DNA of 64,000 nt from Bradyrhizobium sp. (GTDB lineage: Bacteria; Pseudomonadota; Alphaproteobacteria; Rhizobiales; Xanthobacteraceae): positions 103,122 through 167,121 of the forward strand of contig NZ_JACRMG010000029.1 of assembly GCF_016219575.1 (NCBI RefSeq), written 5' to 3'. Under the pieces are notes generated by a model. The model was not told the origin of the DNA. It saw only the letters and a program-made list of their open reading frames with translations, and did not search any database. Of this stretch, positions 50,869 through 59,069 are shown piece after piece. Position numbers and translations under genes: made by a program. How positions within the stretch are numbered: the first letter of the stretch is position 1; each line of letters starts with the position of its first letter.

Positions 50869-53800
50869 GTGCAGACGACGCTGCTCGGACTGGCGATTGC
50901 CTTCATCATTGCTCTGGCAGCGGCGCTCGTCGGGCCGTATTTCATCGACTGGAACCAGTTTCGCCCGCAATTCGAGGCCGAGGCGAGCCGGATCGTCGGC
51001 GCGCCGGTGCGGGTGGCGGGCAAGCTGGATGCGCGGCTGTTGCCGGCGCCCTCGCTGCAATTGCGCTCGGTGACGGTCGGCGGCGCCAACGACCTCGGCA
51101 AGGTGCGCGCGGACAAGCTCGACGTCGAGTTCAGCCTGGGCTCGCTGATGCGCGGCGAGTGGCGCGCCACCGAGCTCACCATCAACGGCATGGCGCTGGA
51201 CCTCGGCCTCGATGCGCGCGGCCGGATCGACTGGCCGTCTTTGACCGGCAGCTTCAATTTCGGTCAGCTCGCGATCGACCGGCTCAACCTCACCGGCCGG
51301 GCCGCGCTGCATGACGCATCGAGCCGCGGCACGCTGGAACTGAACGACATAGCGTTTTCCGGCGACGTCCGCTCGCTCGCCGGCTCGATCCGCGGCGACG
51401 GCAATTTCCTGCTTGCCGGCACCCGCTATCCGTTCCGGGTCTCGTCGGGGCAGACCCAGGACGGCAACGGCACGCGCGTGCATCTTAACATCGATCCCGG
51501 CCAGCGCGCGTTGGCGATCGATCTCGACGGGGTGCTCGTGTTCGAGCAGCGTGCGCCGCGCTTTGACGGTTCGGTGACCGTGGCGCGGCCGGCGGTGAAG
51601 GCCGATCCTTCCGCCTTGCCCTGGAAGATCGCCGCCAAGGTCAAGGCCGACCACAGGGCGGCCCGGCTCGACCAGCTCGATGTGAGCTACGGGCCGGAGG
51701 AGCGCGCGCTGCGCCTTGCCGGAACGGGCGATGCGAGCTTCGGTGCCTCGCCCTTGCTGCGTGCGCAGCTCGTGGCTCGGCAGCTCGACGTCGACCGCTT
51801 CGTCGCCAGAGACAATGCGAAGGACAATGCCGCCGAGCCGGTTCGGGTCATGCCGGCCGTGCGTGCGCTGCTGGCGGGCATTCCATCGGCGCCGTGGCCC
51901 GTACAACTGGAATTCTCCTCCGACCAGATCATGCTCGGCGGGCGTCCGGTGCAGGACGTCGTCACCGAGCTGCGGGCCGATGAAGCGGCCTGGAGCGTGC
52001 GCAAGCTGGAATTCCGCGCGCCGGGCTCGACGCGGGTCTCGCTGAGCGGCGCCAGCGCGCAAAGCACCGACACGTTCAAGGCGGCGCTCAATGTCGAGTC
52101 CGCCGATCCCGATGCGCTGGTGACCTGGTTGCAGGGCCGCAGCGATCTCGCCTTGCGCAGCCAGAAGCCGCTGCGGCTGCGCGGCGAGGTCAACGCCGCG
52201 CCGCACAGCGTGGCGATCGACGCGATGAAGGCCGAGTTCGACGGCGGCGCGGTCGAGGGCCGGGTCGCGATCTCGCACAAGCGGCCCGACAGCGGCATGC
52301 GGGTGGAAGCGGATTTGAAATCCGACCGCCTCGATCTCGATGCCGCAACCGCGCTGCTGCGCTCGCTGGGCGGGCCGCAGGGCGAATGGCCGGAAGAGAT
52401 GCGGCTGTCGCTCGACATCGGCCGCGCCATCTCCATGGGCCAGGAGCTGCGTCCGCTCCTTGCGAAGCTCGGCTATGGACCAAAATCATTCACGCTGGAG
52501 CAGCTGAAGATCGGGCAGCCCGACAGCGTCATGCTTGAAGGCTCCGGCAATTTCGATCGCGCCGGCGTCACCGGAAGACTGGCGCTGGATTCCAGCGCGG
52601 CCTCGTTCGGCCAACTGACCGCGCTGATCAACCCGTTTGCGCCGTCGCTCGCCGCGCGGCTGAATGCGATGGGCGCAAGCCCGGGCCCCGCGCGCGCGAA
52701 ACTGGCGCTGGAGCTGGAGAAGGGGAGCGCCGACCGCGCCAGCGCGCGCATCGTCCTCGATCTCGACGCGCCGCAGCTGAAGGGGATGACGTCGATCGCG
52801 GCTAGGCCGCCGATTGCCGCCGTCAACGGCTTCGATCTTGAAGCGCTGCGCCGCTCCGAGCTATCAGTCGAAACGAAATTGTCGGCCGAGCAGGGCAACG
52901 CATTGCTGAAATTGCTCGGCCTCGAGCGCGCGATTATCGCCGGCGCAGGGCTCGCGCGTCTCGAGGGTAGTGCGAGCGGTGCCTGGGGTGCGCCGCTGCA
53001 GGTGAAGGCAAGACTTTCCGGCGCGGGGCTCGATGCCGAAGTGCAGGGCTCGGCCGAGCCGTTCGCGCCGGAGGCGAGGGCGAACGTCAATCTGCGGATC
53101 GCCGGCGCCAATCTCGCGCCGCTGCTCGATCTCAAGCCGGCCGATGCGCTGGCGCAGAACATCGCGCTTGCGTCGCGACTGATCGTTGCCGGCAACAAAT
53201 GGACCTTTGACGATCTCGACAGCACCATCGCCGGCTCGCGGCTGCGCGGGCGCGTGGCGCTGACGCTGGCGGAGGAGAAGTCGATCGAGGGCGAGATCGG
53301 ACTCGATGCGCTGGCGCTGGCGCCGGCCTTCGGGCTTGCGATCGGCGCGGCGGGCCACGACAGCGCCGAGCCGCTCGGCGCGGGGCTGGTGAAGGGCTGG
53401 CGCGGCCGCATCGCCTTCCAGGCGCTGCGCGGCGCGCTGCCCGGCGGAGTCGAACTGCAGCCGGTGAGCGGCACGGTGAAGGCCGACGGCCAGTCGCTGC
53501 TGTTCGAGGACATCAAGGGCAAGGTCGGCGGCGGCGAAGTCGTCGCGACGGTCGATGTGAAGCCCGGCGCCAACGGCATCTCGCTGAATGCGCGCGTTGC
53601 GCTGAACAATGTCGACGGCGGGGCCTTGCACTACCGTGCGCTCGCCATGCCCGCGGGCCGCACCTCGCTGCAGATGACGCTGGCGAGCCAGGGCCGCAGC
53701 GCCGCGGCGCTGATCGGCGCGCTGTCCGGCAGCGGCACCGTCACGCTGGAGCAGGCCAGGTTTGCCGGGCTCGATCCGCGCGCCTTCGAGATCGCGGTGC

Positions 53801-54591
53801 GCGCCAGCGACAACGGGCAGGTGCGGGACGACGCGCGGCTCAAGCAGATCGTGGAGCCGGCACTGGCGGCTGGCAGCCTGGCGGTTGCCTCGGCGCAGGT
53901 GCCTTTCACCATCCGCGACGGCCGCATGCGGGTTGCCGCCACCGCCATCGATGCGCAGGGCGTGCGCGCGGTGATCTCCGGCGGCTACGACATTCCCGCC
54001 GACCAGGCCGACATCCGCGCGGCGCTGGCGCTGACATTGGCCACGACGGCCAGCGGCCGTCCGGAGATCCAGCTGTTTGCGGCGGGTACGCCCGATGCGA
54101 TGACGCGCACGGTCGACGTGGCTGCGCTGTCGTCGTGGCTGGCGGTGCGCGCCATCGACCATGAAACGAGGCGGCTCGATGCCATCGAGCGCGGCGAACC
54201 GCCGCCTCCGCCGCCGATGCCGGTCTCGATCCCGCAAGCCCCGGACGCCGCCGAGGATCTCGGCCCGCCGGTCGAACCGCTCAAGAATGTGCCGTTGCCC
54301 GGCCGCGATCCGCGCCGCGCCAAACAGCCGAAGGCGGCTGCGCCGCCGCGTCCGCCCGCACCGCCGCCGATCGCGACTGCGCCCGCATCACCGCGGCCGA
54401 CCGCGCCGGCAGCGCCGCCGAATGCAGCCGCATCTCCGCCGCCGGTGACGCAGCAGCAGGCCGCGCCGCTGCCGCCGCCGGTCGAGGTGAGGCCCGCACC
54501 GGGTGCAGCGGCAAAGCCGAAACCAAGACCGCCGCTGGCGTTGACGCCGCAGGTCGCCAACCCGCCGCCGCGCCCGCCGGCGCCGAACTAG
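50869..54591 (+). CDS. AsmA-family envelope protein
   Basis: A 1240-residue protein starting at GTG 50869. One N-terminal membrane helix (LLGLAIAFIIALAAALVGPYF) followed by an AsmA-type chorein-like beta structure: DWNQFRPQFEAEASRIVGAP, then repeated beta strands. Family members bridge inner and outer membranes and move lipids. From about residue 1115 the tail is Pro/Ala-rich (PPPPMPVS, APPRPPAPPP), likely unfolded. The last 190 bp of gene and flank are repeated at 56352. Stop at 54589-54591. Confidence 0.9.
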   Translation: MQTTLLGLAIAFIIALAAALVGPYFIDWNQFRPQFEAEASRIVGAPVRVAGKLDARLLPAPSLQLRSVTVGGANDLGKVRADKLDVEFSLGSLMRGEWRATELTINGMALDLGLDARGRIDWPSLTGSFNFGQLAIDRLNLTGRAALHDASSRGTLELNDIAFSGDVRSLAGSIRGDGNFLLAGTRYPFRVSSGQTQDGNGTRVHLNIDPGQRALAIDLDGVLVFEQRAPRFDGSVTVARPAVKADPSALPWKIAAKVKADHRAARLDQLDVSYGPEERALRLAGTGDASFGASPLLRAQLVARQLDVDRFVARDNAKDNAAEPVRVMPAVRALLAGIPSAPWPVQLEFSSDQIMLGGRPVQDVVTELRADEAAWSVRKLEFRAPGSTRVSLSGASAQSTDTFKAALNVESADPDALVTWLQGRSDLALRSQKPLRLRGEVNAAPHSVAIDAMKAEFDGGAVEGRVAISHKRPDSGMRVEADLKSDRLDLDAATALLRSLGGPQGEWPEEMRLSLDIGRAISMGQELRPLLAKLGYGPKSFTLEQLKIGQPDSVMLEGSGNFDRAGVTGRLALDSSAASFGQLTALINPFAPSLAARLNAMGASPGPARAKLALELEKGSADRASARIVLDLDAPQLKGMTSIAARPPIAAVNGFDLEALRRSELSVETKLSAEQGNALLKLLGLERAIIAGAGLARLEGSASGAWGAPLQVKARLSGAGLDAEVQGSAEPFAPEARANVNLRIAGANLAPLLDLKPADALAQNIALASRLIVAGNKWTFDDLDSTIAGSRLRGRVALTLAEEKSIEGEIGLDALALAPAFGLAIGAAGHDSAEPLGAGLVKGWRGRIAFQALRGALPGGVELQPVSGTVKADGQSLLFEDIKGKVGGGEVVATVDVKPGANGISLNARVALNNVDGGALHYRALAMPAGRTSLQMTLASQGRSAAALIGALSGSGTVTLEQARFAGLDPRAFEIAVRASDNGQVRDDARLKQIVEPALAAGSLAVASAQVPFTIRDGRMRVAATAIDAQGVRAVISGGYDIPADQADIRAALALTLATTASGRPEIQLFAAGTPDAMTRTVDVAALSSWLAVRAIDHETRRLDAIERGEPPPPPPMPVSIPQAPDAAEDLGPPVEPLKNVPLPGRDPRRAKQPKAAAPPRPPAPPPIATAPASPRPTAPAAPPNAAASPPPVTQQQAAPLPPPVEVRPAPGAAAKPKPRPPLALTPQVANPPPRPPAPN

Positions 54592-54675
54592 AGCTTGTAC
54601 TCATATGTTCGCGATGTCCGCTGGTCCCCAACAGCGGCGCAGATGCGGACATTGCACGAGGTCCGGGAAGGGCCA
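54486..54675. repeat. AsmA 3' end segment, original copy
   Basis: The last 106 bases of the AsmA gene and 84 bases beyond it recur at 56352-56545 with a few substitutions and small insertions. Shared words include ggtgaggcccgcaccgggtg and catatgttcgcgatgtccgc. Direct orientation. Confidence 0.85.
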
Positions 54676-54694
54676 GAAGCAGACATGGTAATCC

Positions 54695-54842
54695 CTATTC
54701 GATCACCTTGTCGGCGTGGGCGAGCAACGTCGGCGGCATGGTAAGGCCGAGCGCCTTTGCAGTCTTGAGGTTGACAACAAGTTCAAACCGCATCGCTTGA
54801 AAGTACGGTATTTCGCCCGGATTGGCTCCTCGGAATATGCGC
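54695..54842 (-). pseudogene. ABC substrate-binding protein, C-terminal fragment
   Basis: Encodes GANPGEIPYFQAMRFELVVN, then LKTAKALGLTMPPTLLAHAD and the stop, the exact end of the PF04392-type binding proteins in this array. Nothing upstream of about 54842 matches the family; the frame runs into the repeat at 54871, giving a spurious MSAFRGEADMPGW opening. It lost about nine tenths of the gene. Confidence 0.8.
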
Positions 54843-54870
54843 AGTGTGCGGGTCGCTCGGCGGCAAGGCC

Positions 54871-54985
54871 CATGTCCGCTAAGGGTCATTTGCAGACATG
54901 CCCAGCCCGGCATGTCCGCTTCACCCCTGAAGGCAGACACTAGAGCCTGCGGCCAGCCCGTCCGCTAAGGGCCAATAGGCGACAT
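54871..54985. repeat. Module-junction repeat, copy A
   Basis: Begins catgtccgctaagggtcatt, then tgcagacatgcccagcccgg, ends near gtccgctaagggccaatagg. Related copies lie at 57616, 58756, 61724, 62916 and 63511. An inverted pair (tgtccgctt / aagcggaca in the best copies) lies in the middle. Confidence 0.8.
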
Positions 54986-54992
54986 CCATGCC

Positions 54993-55994
54993 TTACTCAA
55001 TCACCTCGTCCGCACGGGACAACAGAGTGGCTGGCAATGCCCGTCGAATGGACTGCGCGGCCTTGACGTTCGCGATAAGCTGGAACTTGGTCGGCTGGAA
55101 GAAGGGGATATCGCCGGGCTTTGTGCCGTTGAAGATGCTCACGATTTGGCGGGCTATCTGACGCAATGCATCCGGGAGGTCGACCGAATAGGCAAGAAGC
55201 CCCCCAACATCGACAAATTCGCGGTATGGGTAGATGGCTGGCAAAGCATGTTGCGCCGCAAGCTCGACGATCAGATTTCGATTTGAAATGTTCTCCGCAA
55301 CCTCGGAGACCAGTAGCGCCACTGCGCGATCTTCGGTGAGCCTGTCAAAGGCTCGAACATAGTTCGATCGATCGACATCTCCATCCAGTTGCACAACTGC
55401 AAGCGGAATAGCTGCACGTTTGGCTGCGTCCCGAATTGCATCACCGGTCCGCGCACCCCATTGCTGCGAAGTCGTCAGGAAGTGCATTTGGGAAGGCCGG
55501 CCGACGGCTTCGGAGAGGATGTCGATCCGCTTGCCCCATATTTCGAGCCCCCCGTCGACGCTAACGCCCGTGATGTTCCCGCCAGGTCGGGCAAGATTTG
55601 AGACCAGACCCAATGCAACCGGATCGCTATTGATTGCCACGATCGGAATCGAGGATGTCTGAGACTTAAGATACATCGCGAGCCGGGCGTGCATGGAAAC
55701 AATGACATCGGGCGCGGCGTCAACGGCCCTGCGAGTGACAATCTGATACTCGTCTTGGCGCCCTTGCCCGCTCAACCGCAGGACTTCCAGATTTCGGCCT
55801 TCAACATAGCCCAGTCGATCAAGCTCCTCGAAGAAGGCCTTGAACGAAGGTCGACCATTCACGGTCATACGGGAGGGTTGCTCGCTCGCATGAACCATTG
55901 CAAGCCGTCTAGGTGGGGCGGCCGACTGGGCCCGAACCATGTTGGGCGCCCCGACGGCCAAGACAGCTCCAGCGATGAAATCCCGACGCCTCAT
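54993..55994 (-). CDS. Orphan ABC transporter substrate-binding protein
   Basis: A 333-residue periplasmic binding protein of the PF04392 (TrpX-like) family. ATG 55994 (MRRRDFIAGAVLAVGAPNMV) is chosen: GGGAG precedes it and the RRxF pattern is a Tat-like leader; longer forms lack this. Core: LDRLGYVEGRNLEVLR, VALGLVSNLARPGGNITGVS, and the C-terminal signature ANVKAAQSIRRALPATLLSRADEVIE. No permease or ATPase gene is adjacent. Ligand unknown. Confidence 0.85.
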   Translation of the reverse strand: MRRRDFIAGAVLAVGAPNMVRAQSAAPPRRLAMVHASEQPSRMTVNGRPSFKAFFEELDRLGYVEGRNLEVLRLSGQGRQDEYQIVTRRAVDAAPDVIVSMHARLAMYLKSQTSSIPIVAINSDPVALGLVSNLARPGGNITGVSVDGGLEIWGKRIDILSEAVGRPSQMHFLTTSQQWGARTGDAIRDAAKRAAIPLAVVQLDGDVDRSNYVRAFDRLTEDRAVALLVSEVAENISNRNLIVELAAQHALPAIYPYREFVDVGGLLAYSVDLPDALRQIARQIVSIFNGTKPGDIPFFQPTKFQLIANVKAAQSIRRALPATLLSRADEVIE

Positions 55995-56022
55995 TTGCGC
56001 TCCCATGCTGTATAGTAGTGCT

Positions 56023-56127
56023 TCAGCCCAGTGGGGCAAGCAAGTCTGACTGGATCAATTTGGGTCCAAAGGCGACCTCGGCCGTGCCACCCAACAGCCC
56101 GATGAAGTCGCGTCTCCTCGTGCCCAC
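56023..56127 (-). pseudogene. ABC substrate-binding protein, N-terminal fragment
   Basis: From a GTG at 56127, TRRRDFIGLLGGTAEVAFG matches the leader of this family (RRREFIGLLGGAAA), then runs to a stop at 56023-56025 after about 34 codons without the mature protein. Small, so confidence is moderate. Confidence 0.5.
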
Positions 56128-56179
56128 TCCCAAGGAATTGAGGGCGGCAGCTTAACCGCCCAAACTCGATGTGACCGAA

Positions 56180-56345
56180 TCATTCAAGCACGTCACTCTC
56201 AGTGACAAGTAACGTGGCAGGAATGCTGACGCCGAGTGATTTGGCTGTTTTCTGGTTGATCACAAGTTCGAAATTTGGTCGGCTGTTCGACCGGCAGATC
56301 GGCGGGTAAGGCCCCGTTGAGGATTTTGTCAACGTAGACCGCGGC
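56180..56345 (-). pseudogene. ABC substrate-binding protein, frameshifted C-terminal fragment
   Basis: Two frames are needed: VYVDKILNGALPADLPVEQP in one, then FELVINQKTAKSLGVSIPAT and LLVTESDVLE to the stop in the next. A single-base change in frame near the codons for KF joins them. The fragment's upstream end abuts the duplicated AsmA segment at 56352. Confidence 0.75.
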
Positions 56346-56351
56346 CCGCCG

Positions 56352-56545
56352 CGGTGAGGCCCGCACCGGGTGCAGTGGCAAAGCCGAAACCAAGACCGCC
56401 GCTGGCATTGACGCCGCAGGTCGCCAACCCGCCGCCGCCACGCCCGGCGGCGCCGAACTAGAGCTTGCACTCATATGTTCGCGATGTCCGCTTGTCCCCA
56501 ACAGCGGCGCAGATGCGGACATTGCACGAGGTCCGGGAAGGGCCA
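56352..56545. repeat. Duplicated AsmA 3' end segment
   Basis: A second copy of 54486-54675 in direct orientation, carrying the codons for the AsmA tail (ggcgccgaactag) and the following flank. There is no AsmA gene attached, so it is a dead copy moved or duplicated with the array. Confidence 0.85.
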
Positions 56546-56564
56546 CGAGCGGAAGTCGCTGCCT

Positions 56565-57548
56565 CTAATCGATCACCTCGTCCGCTTGGGCAAGTAACGC
56601 AGGTGGTACGGCGAGACCGAGCAAACTGGCGGTCTTGAGGTTGATGGCCATTTGAAACTTGCTGGGTTGCTCTACGGGCAAGTCAGCCGGCTTGGCACCA
56701 TTCAAAATTCGATCAACTAGCTTCGCAGTGCGGCGGTAATTGTCCGAGAAGTCGGGACCATAAGACAGTAGTCCACCCACTCTCACGATTGCAGTACCAG
56801 GGTAAATCGCAGGCAGGCGAACTTGAGCGGTCAATGCGACAATCGCTGGCATCCTTGCGCTCAGGAAAATGTCAGGAGGAACGACCAATGCGCTGTCGGG
56901 CTGCTGCGCTAACGATGTTATGGCCTGACCTAGCGCGGCATCATCGAGCACAGGAATTGCTGCGACTTCCACTTGAAGGGAACGTGCACCTGCCTCTACG
57001 GAGCGCACAATCGATTGCATGTAAGGTGCCGCCTGCGGATTGAAAATGATACCCATCCGCTTGGTGTTTGGCGCTATCTCCTTGAGGCTCTGTGCCCACT
57101 TGCCGCCCATGGAAAAGTCGAAGCTGGAACATCCAGTAATATTGTGGCCAGGGCGCGCTAAGCTATCGACAACCCCCTGGCTAACGGGATCAACACCAAT
57201 AACAAATACAATCGGCACAGTGCTAGTTTCAAGTTGAAGCGCCTTCGCTTCGATTGGGCTACTTGCGAGGATGGCGTCCAGTGAGAGCTTCGCCAACTCT
57301 GCCGCAAATGAGCGCATGCGAGCCGTCTCGTTCCCGTAAAGACGCTCTTCGATGTGAATATTACGATCTTTGACCCAGCCCAGTCTCTCTAGTTCACGAA
57401 ATACTGGAGCGCCGGATTGCCCAAATCCGCCGGAGAACAGCGCGCCGATCCGTCGCGTCGGTTCTGATCTTTGAGCGATAGCACTTGTGCTCGAAACCGT
57501 CGCCACGGTCGCCGCGGCAGACAGCGCTATGAACTCGCGCCGATTCAT
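56565..57548 (-). CDS. Orphan ABC transporter substrate-binding protein
   Basis: A 327-residue PF04392-type protein from ATG 57548 (MNRREFIALSAAATVATVSS), preceded by AGAGGATC. Family landmarks: ELERLGWVKDRNIHIEERLY, VSQGVVDSLARPGHNITGCS, YVDRILNGAKPADLPVEQPS-like region, and the end LLGLAVPPALLAQADEVID. A Cys pair is absent, so no lipobox. It lacks transporter partners. Codon use is less biased than in core genes. Confidence 0.86.
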   Translation of the reverse strand: MNRREFIALSAAATVATVSSTSAIAQRSEPTRRIGALFSGGFGQSGAPVFRELERLGWVKDRNIHIEERLYGNETARMRSFAAELAKLSLDAILASSPIEAKALQLETSTVPIVFVIGVDPVSQGVVDSLARPGHNITGCSSFDFSMGGKWAQSLKEIAPNTKRMGIIFNPQAAPYMQSIVRSVEAGARSLQVEVAAIPVLDDAALGQAITSLAQQPDSALVVPPDIFLSARMPAIVALTAQVRLPAIYPGTAIVRVGGLLSYGPDFSDNYRRTAKLVDRILNGAKPADLPVEQPSKFQMAINLKTASLLGLAVPPALLAQADEVID

Positions 57549-57615
57549 CTGATCCTCTAACGGTAACCCCTTCAACGACCATATGATCACATTTGGCCAC
57601 CAGACTAGAGGCAAA

Positions 57616-57719
57616 TTGTCCGCTTCGGGTCATTTGCAGACATGCCCAGCCCAAGAGGACATGCCCGCCTCAACTCTGAAAGCGGACATTGGAGCCAGCA
57701 ACCGGCAGATCGGCTGCTA
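57616..57719. repeat. Module-junction repeat, copy B
   Basis: Begins ttgtccgcttcgggtcattt then gcagacatgcccagccc, ends agcggacattggagccagca and flank. It separates the binding-protein genes at 56565 and 57717. Confidence 0.8.
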
Positions 57720-58685
57720 ATCGACCAATTCGTCAGCGCGCGAGAGGAGCGAATGTGGGAGGTTGAGACCTAACTGAGCAGCTGTTTTGAGGTTGATGAT
57801 CAATTCAAATTTAGCAGGCTGCTCAACAGGAAGATTGCTCGGTTTTGCGCCTTTGAAGATCTTGTCGATGTGGTCGGCGGCGCGACCAGCCATGGCGACG
57901 GCATCGGGTCCATACGAAAACAAACCACCGTCTTTCGCCCAAGCTCCCCAACCGCCCACCAGCGGAATGCGATTTTGTCCTGCAAACAAGACCAGCTTTT
58001 TTAGATTAAACACGGTTAGCCGCGACGAAACGACGTATATGGCTTCTATTCGCGCAGCCATTGCATCGTTTAAGACCCGTTCGACTTCATCGGAATTTCG
58101 TACCTCCGCTGAATGGAGTTGCAGAGAGAGTGCTTGTGCAGCTCTCTGAGCCTCCCGGTGCTCATTGTCCAAGTGGTCGGGATACCAAATGAAGGCTACC
58201 CGGGAGACATTTGGCACTGCCTCCTTGAGCAGTTCGAGCCGTTTCGAGGCAAGTTCGTCTTGAAGCAGCGACACACCCGTGGCGTTTCCCCCCGGTTGGC
58301 GAAGGCTGGCAACAAGACCCAGCTGCTCCGGGTCAGCGCTACTCACAAATACAAGCGGGGTTTTCTGGTCGGACTTCTTTGCGATTGGAGCGACGTCTCC
58401 TCCGACGGCTAAGATCACGTCCGGTTGAAGTGCTACGAGTTCGGCAGCCAAGGCTGGAAGCCGATCCAGTCGGCCCTCCGCGTAACGGTATTCGATAGAG
58501 ATGTTTCTTCCTTCAACGTAACCCAACTCGCTCAGGCGGCGACGGATTGCCGCCATCTGCGGATCGCTTTGAGGATCACTATAGAGAAGTGCACCAAGCC
58601 GCCATTTTCCCTTGGATTGTGCTAGCGCCAGAGAAGGCCACGCTGCCGCACCACTGAAAAAAATAATGAACTCGCGTCGCTTCAT
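57717..58685 (-). CDS. Orphan ABC transporter substrate-binding protein
   Basis: A 322-residue PF04392-type protein starting MKRREFIIFFSGAAAWPSLA at 58685. Landmarks: LSELGYVEGRNISIEYRYAE, EQLGLVASLRQPGGNATGVS, HIDKIFKGAKPSNLPVEQPA and the end NLPHSLLSRADELVD. Its 3' end meets repeat copy B and its 5' side has copy C. No permease or ATPase beside it. Confidence 0.88.
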   Translation of the reverse strand: MKRREFIIFFSGAAAWPSLALAQSKGKWRLGALLYSDPQSDPQMAAIRRRLSELGYVEGRNISIEYRYAEGRLDRLPALAAELVALQPDVILAVGGDVAPIAKKSDQKTPLVFVSSADPEQLGLVASLRQPGGNATGVSLLQDELASKRLELLKEAVPNVSRVAFIWYPDHLDNEHREAQRAAQALSLQLHSAEVRNSDEVERVLNDAMAARIEAIYVVSSRLTVFNLKKLVLFAGQNRIPLVGGWGAWAKDGGLFSYGPDAVAMAGRAADHIDKIFKGAKPSNLPVEQPAKFELIINLKTAAQLGLNLPHSLLSRADELVD

Positions 58686-58755
58686 TTGACCCTCCAGTTG
58701 GCCGGATCAGGAGCAGAGACGAAACATGAAGCATACTATACATCGGTCTGGGCGG

Positions 58756-58872
58756 GACGTCCGCTTTGGGTCATTTGCAGACATGCCCAGCCCGGCACGG
58801 CATGTCCGCTTCACCCCTGAAAGCAGACACTACAGCCTGCGGCCAGCCCGTCCGCTAAGGCCATAAGCGGAC
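58756..58872. repeat. Module-junction repeat, copy C
   Basis: Begins gacgtccgctttgggtcatt, then tgcagacatgcccagcccgg, ends gtccgctaaggccataagcg. Its end is exactly where the response-regulator remnant is cut off. Confidence 0.82.
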
Positions 58873-59069
58873 CTGGGCCGCCTGCTCCAAGGCCGTGATC
58901 ATGATGACGGGAACGTTGGGACGCTCCGCCTTCACTTTGGGAAGCATCTCAAGACCGGTCATTCCGGGCATGTTGATATCTGACAGGACCGCAAATCCCG
59001 ACGGAATTGCTGTCTGAACATTTCCGCGACGTCGGGTTCGTCATCCACGACCACAATGCAGGTGCTCAA
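58873..59069 (-). pseudogene. Response regulator, deleted and truncated
   Basis: On the minus strand a TTG at 59069, overlapping the kinase stop, begins STCIVVVDDEPDVAEMFRQQ, the receiver's first strand. After FRRDLR the frame changes and resumes as SDINMPGMTGLEMLPKVKAE with the phospho-Asp, then VPVIMITA. About thirty residues are missing between the parts, and everything after EQAAQ is lost at the repeat. The kinase's direct partner is therefore broken. Confidence 0.82.

Noticed and set aside
54841..54940. MSAFRGEADMPGW opening of the 81-codon frame
   Set aside because: Translated repeat sequence; only the C-terminal part is a genuine binding-protein remnant.
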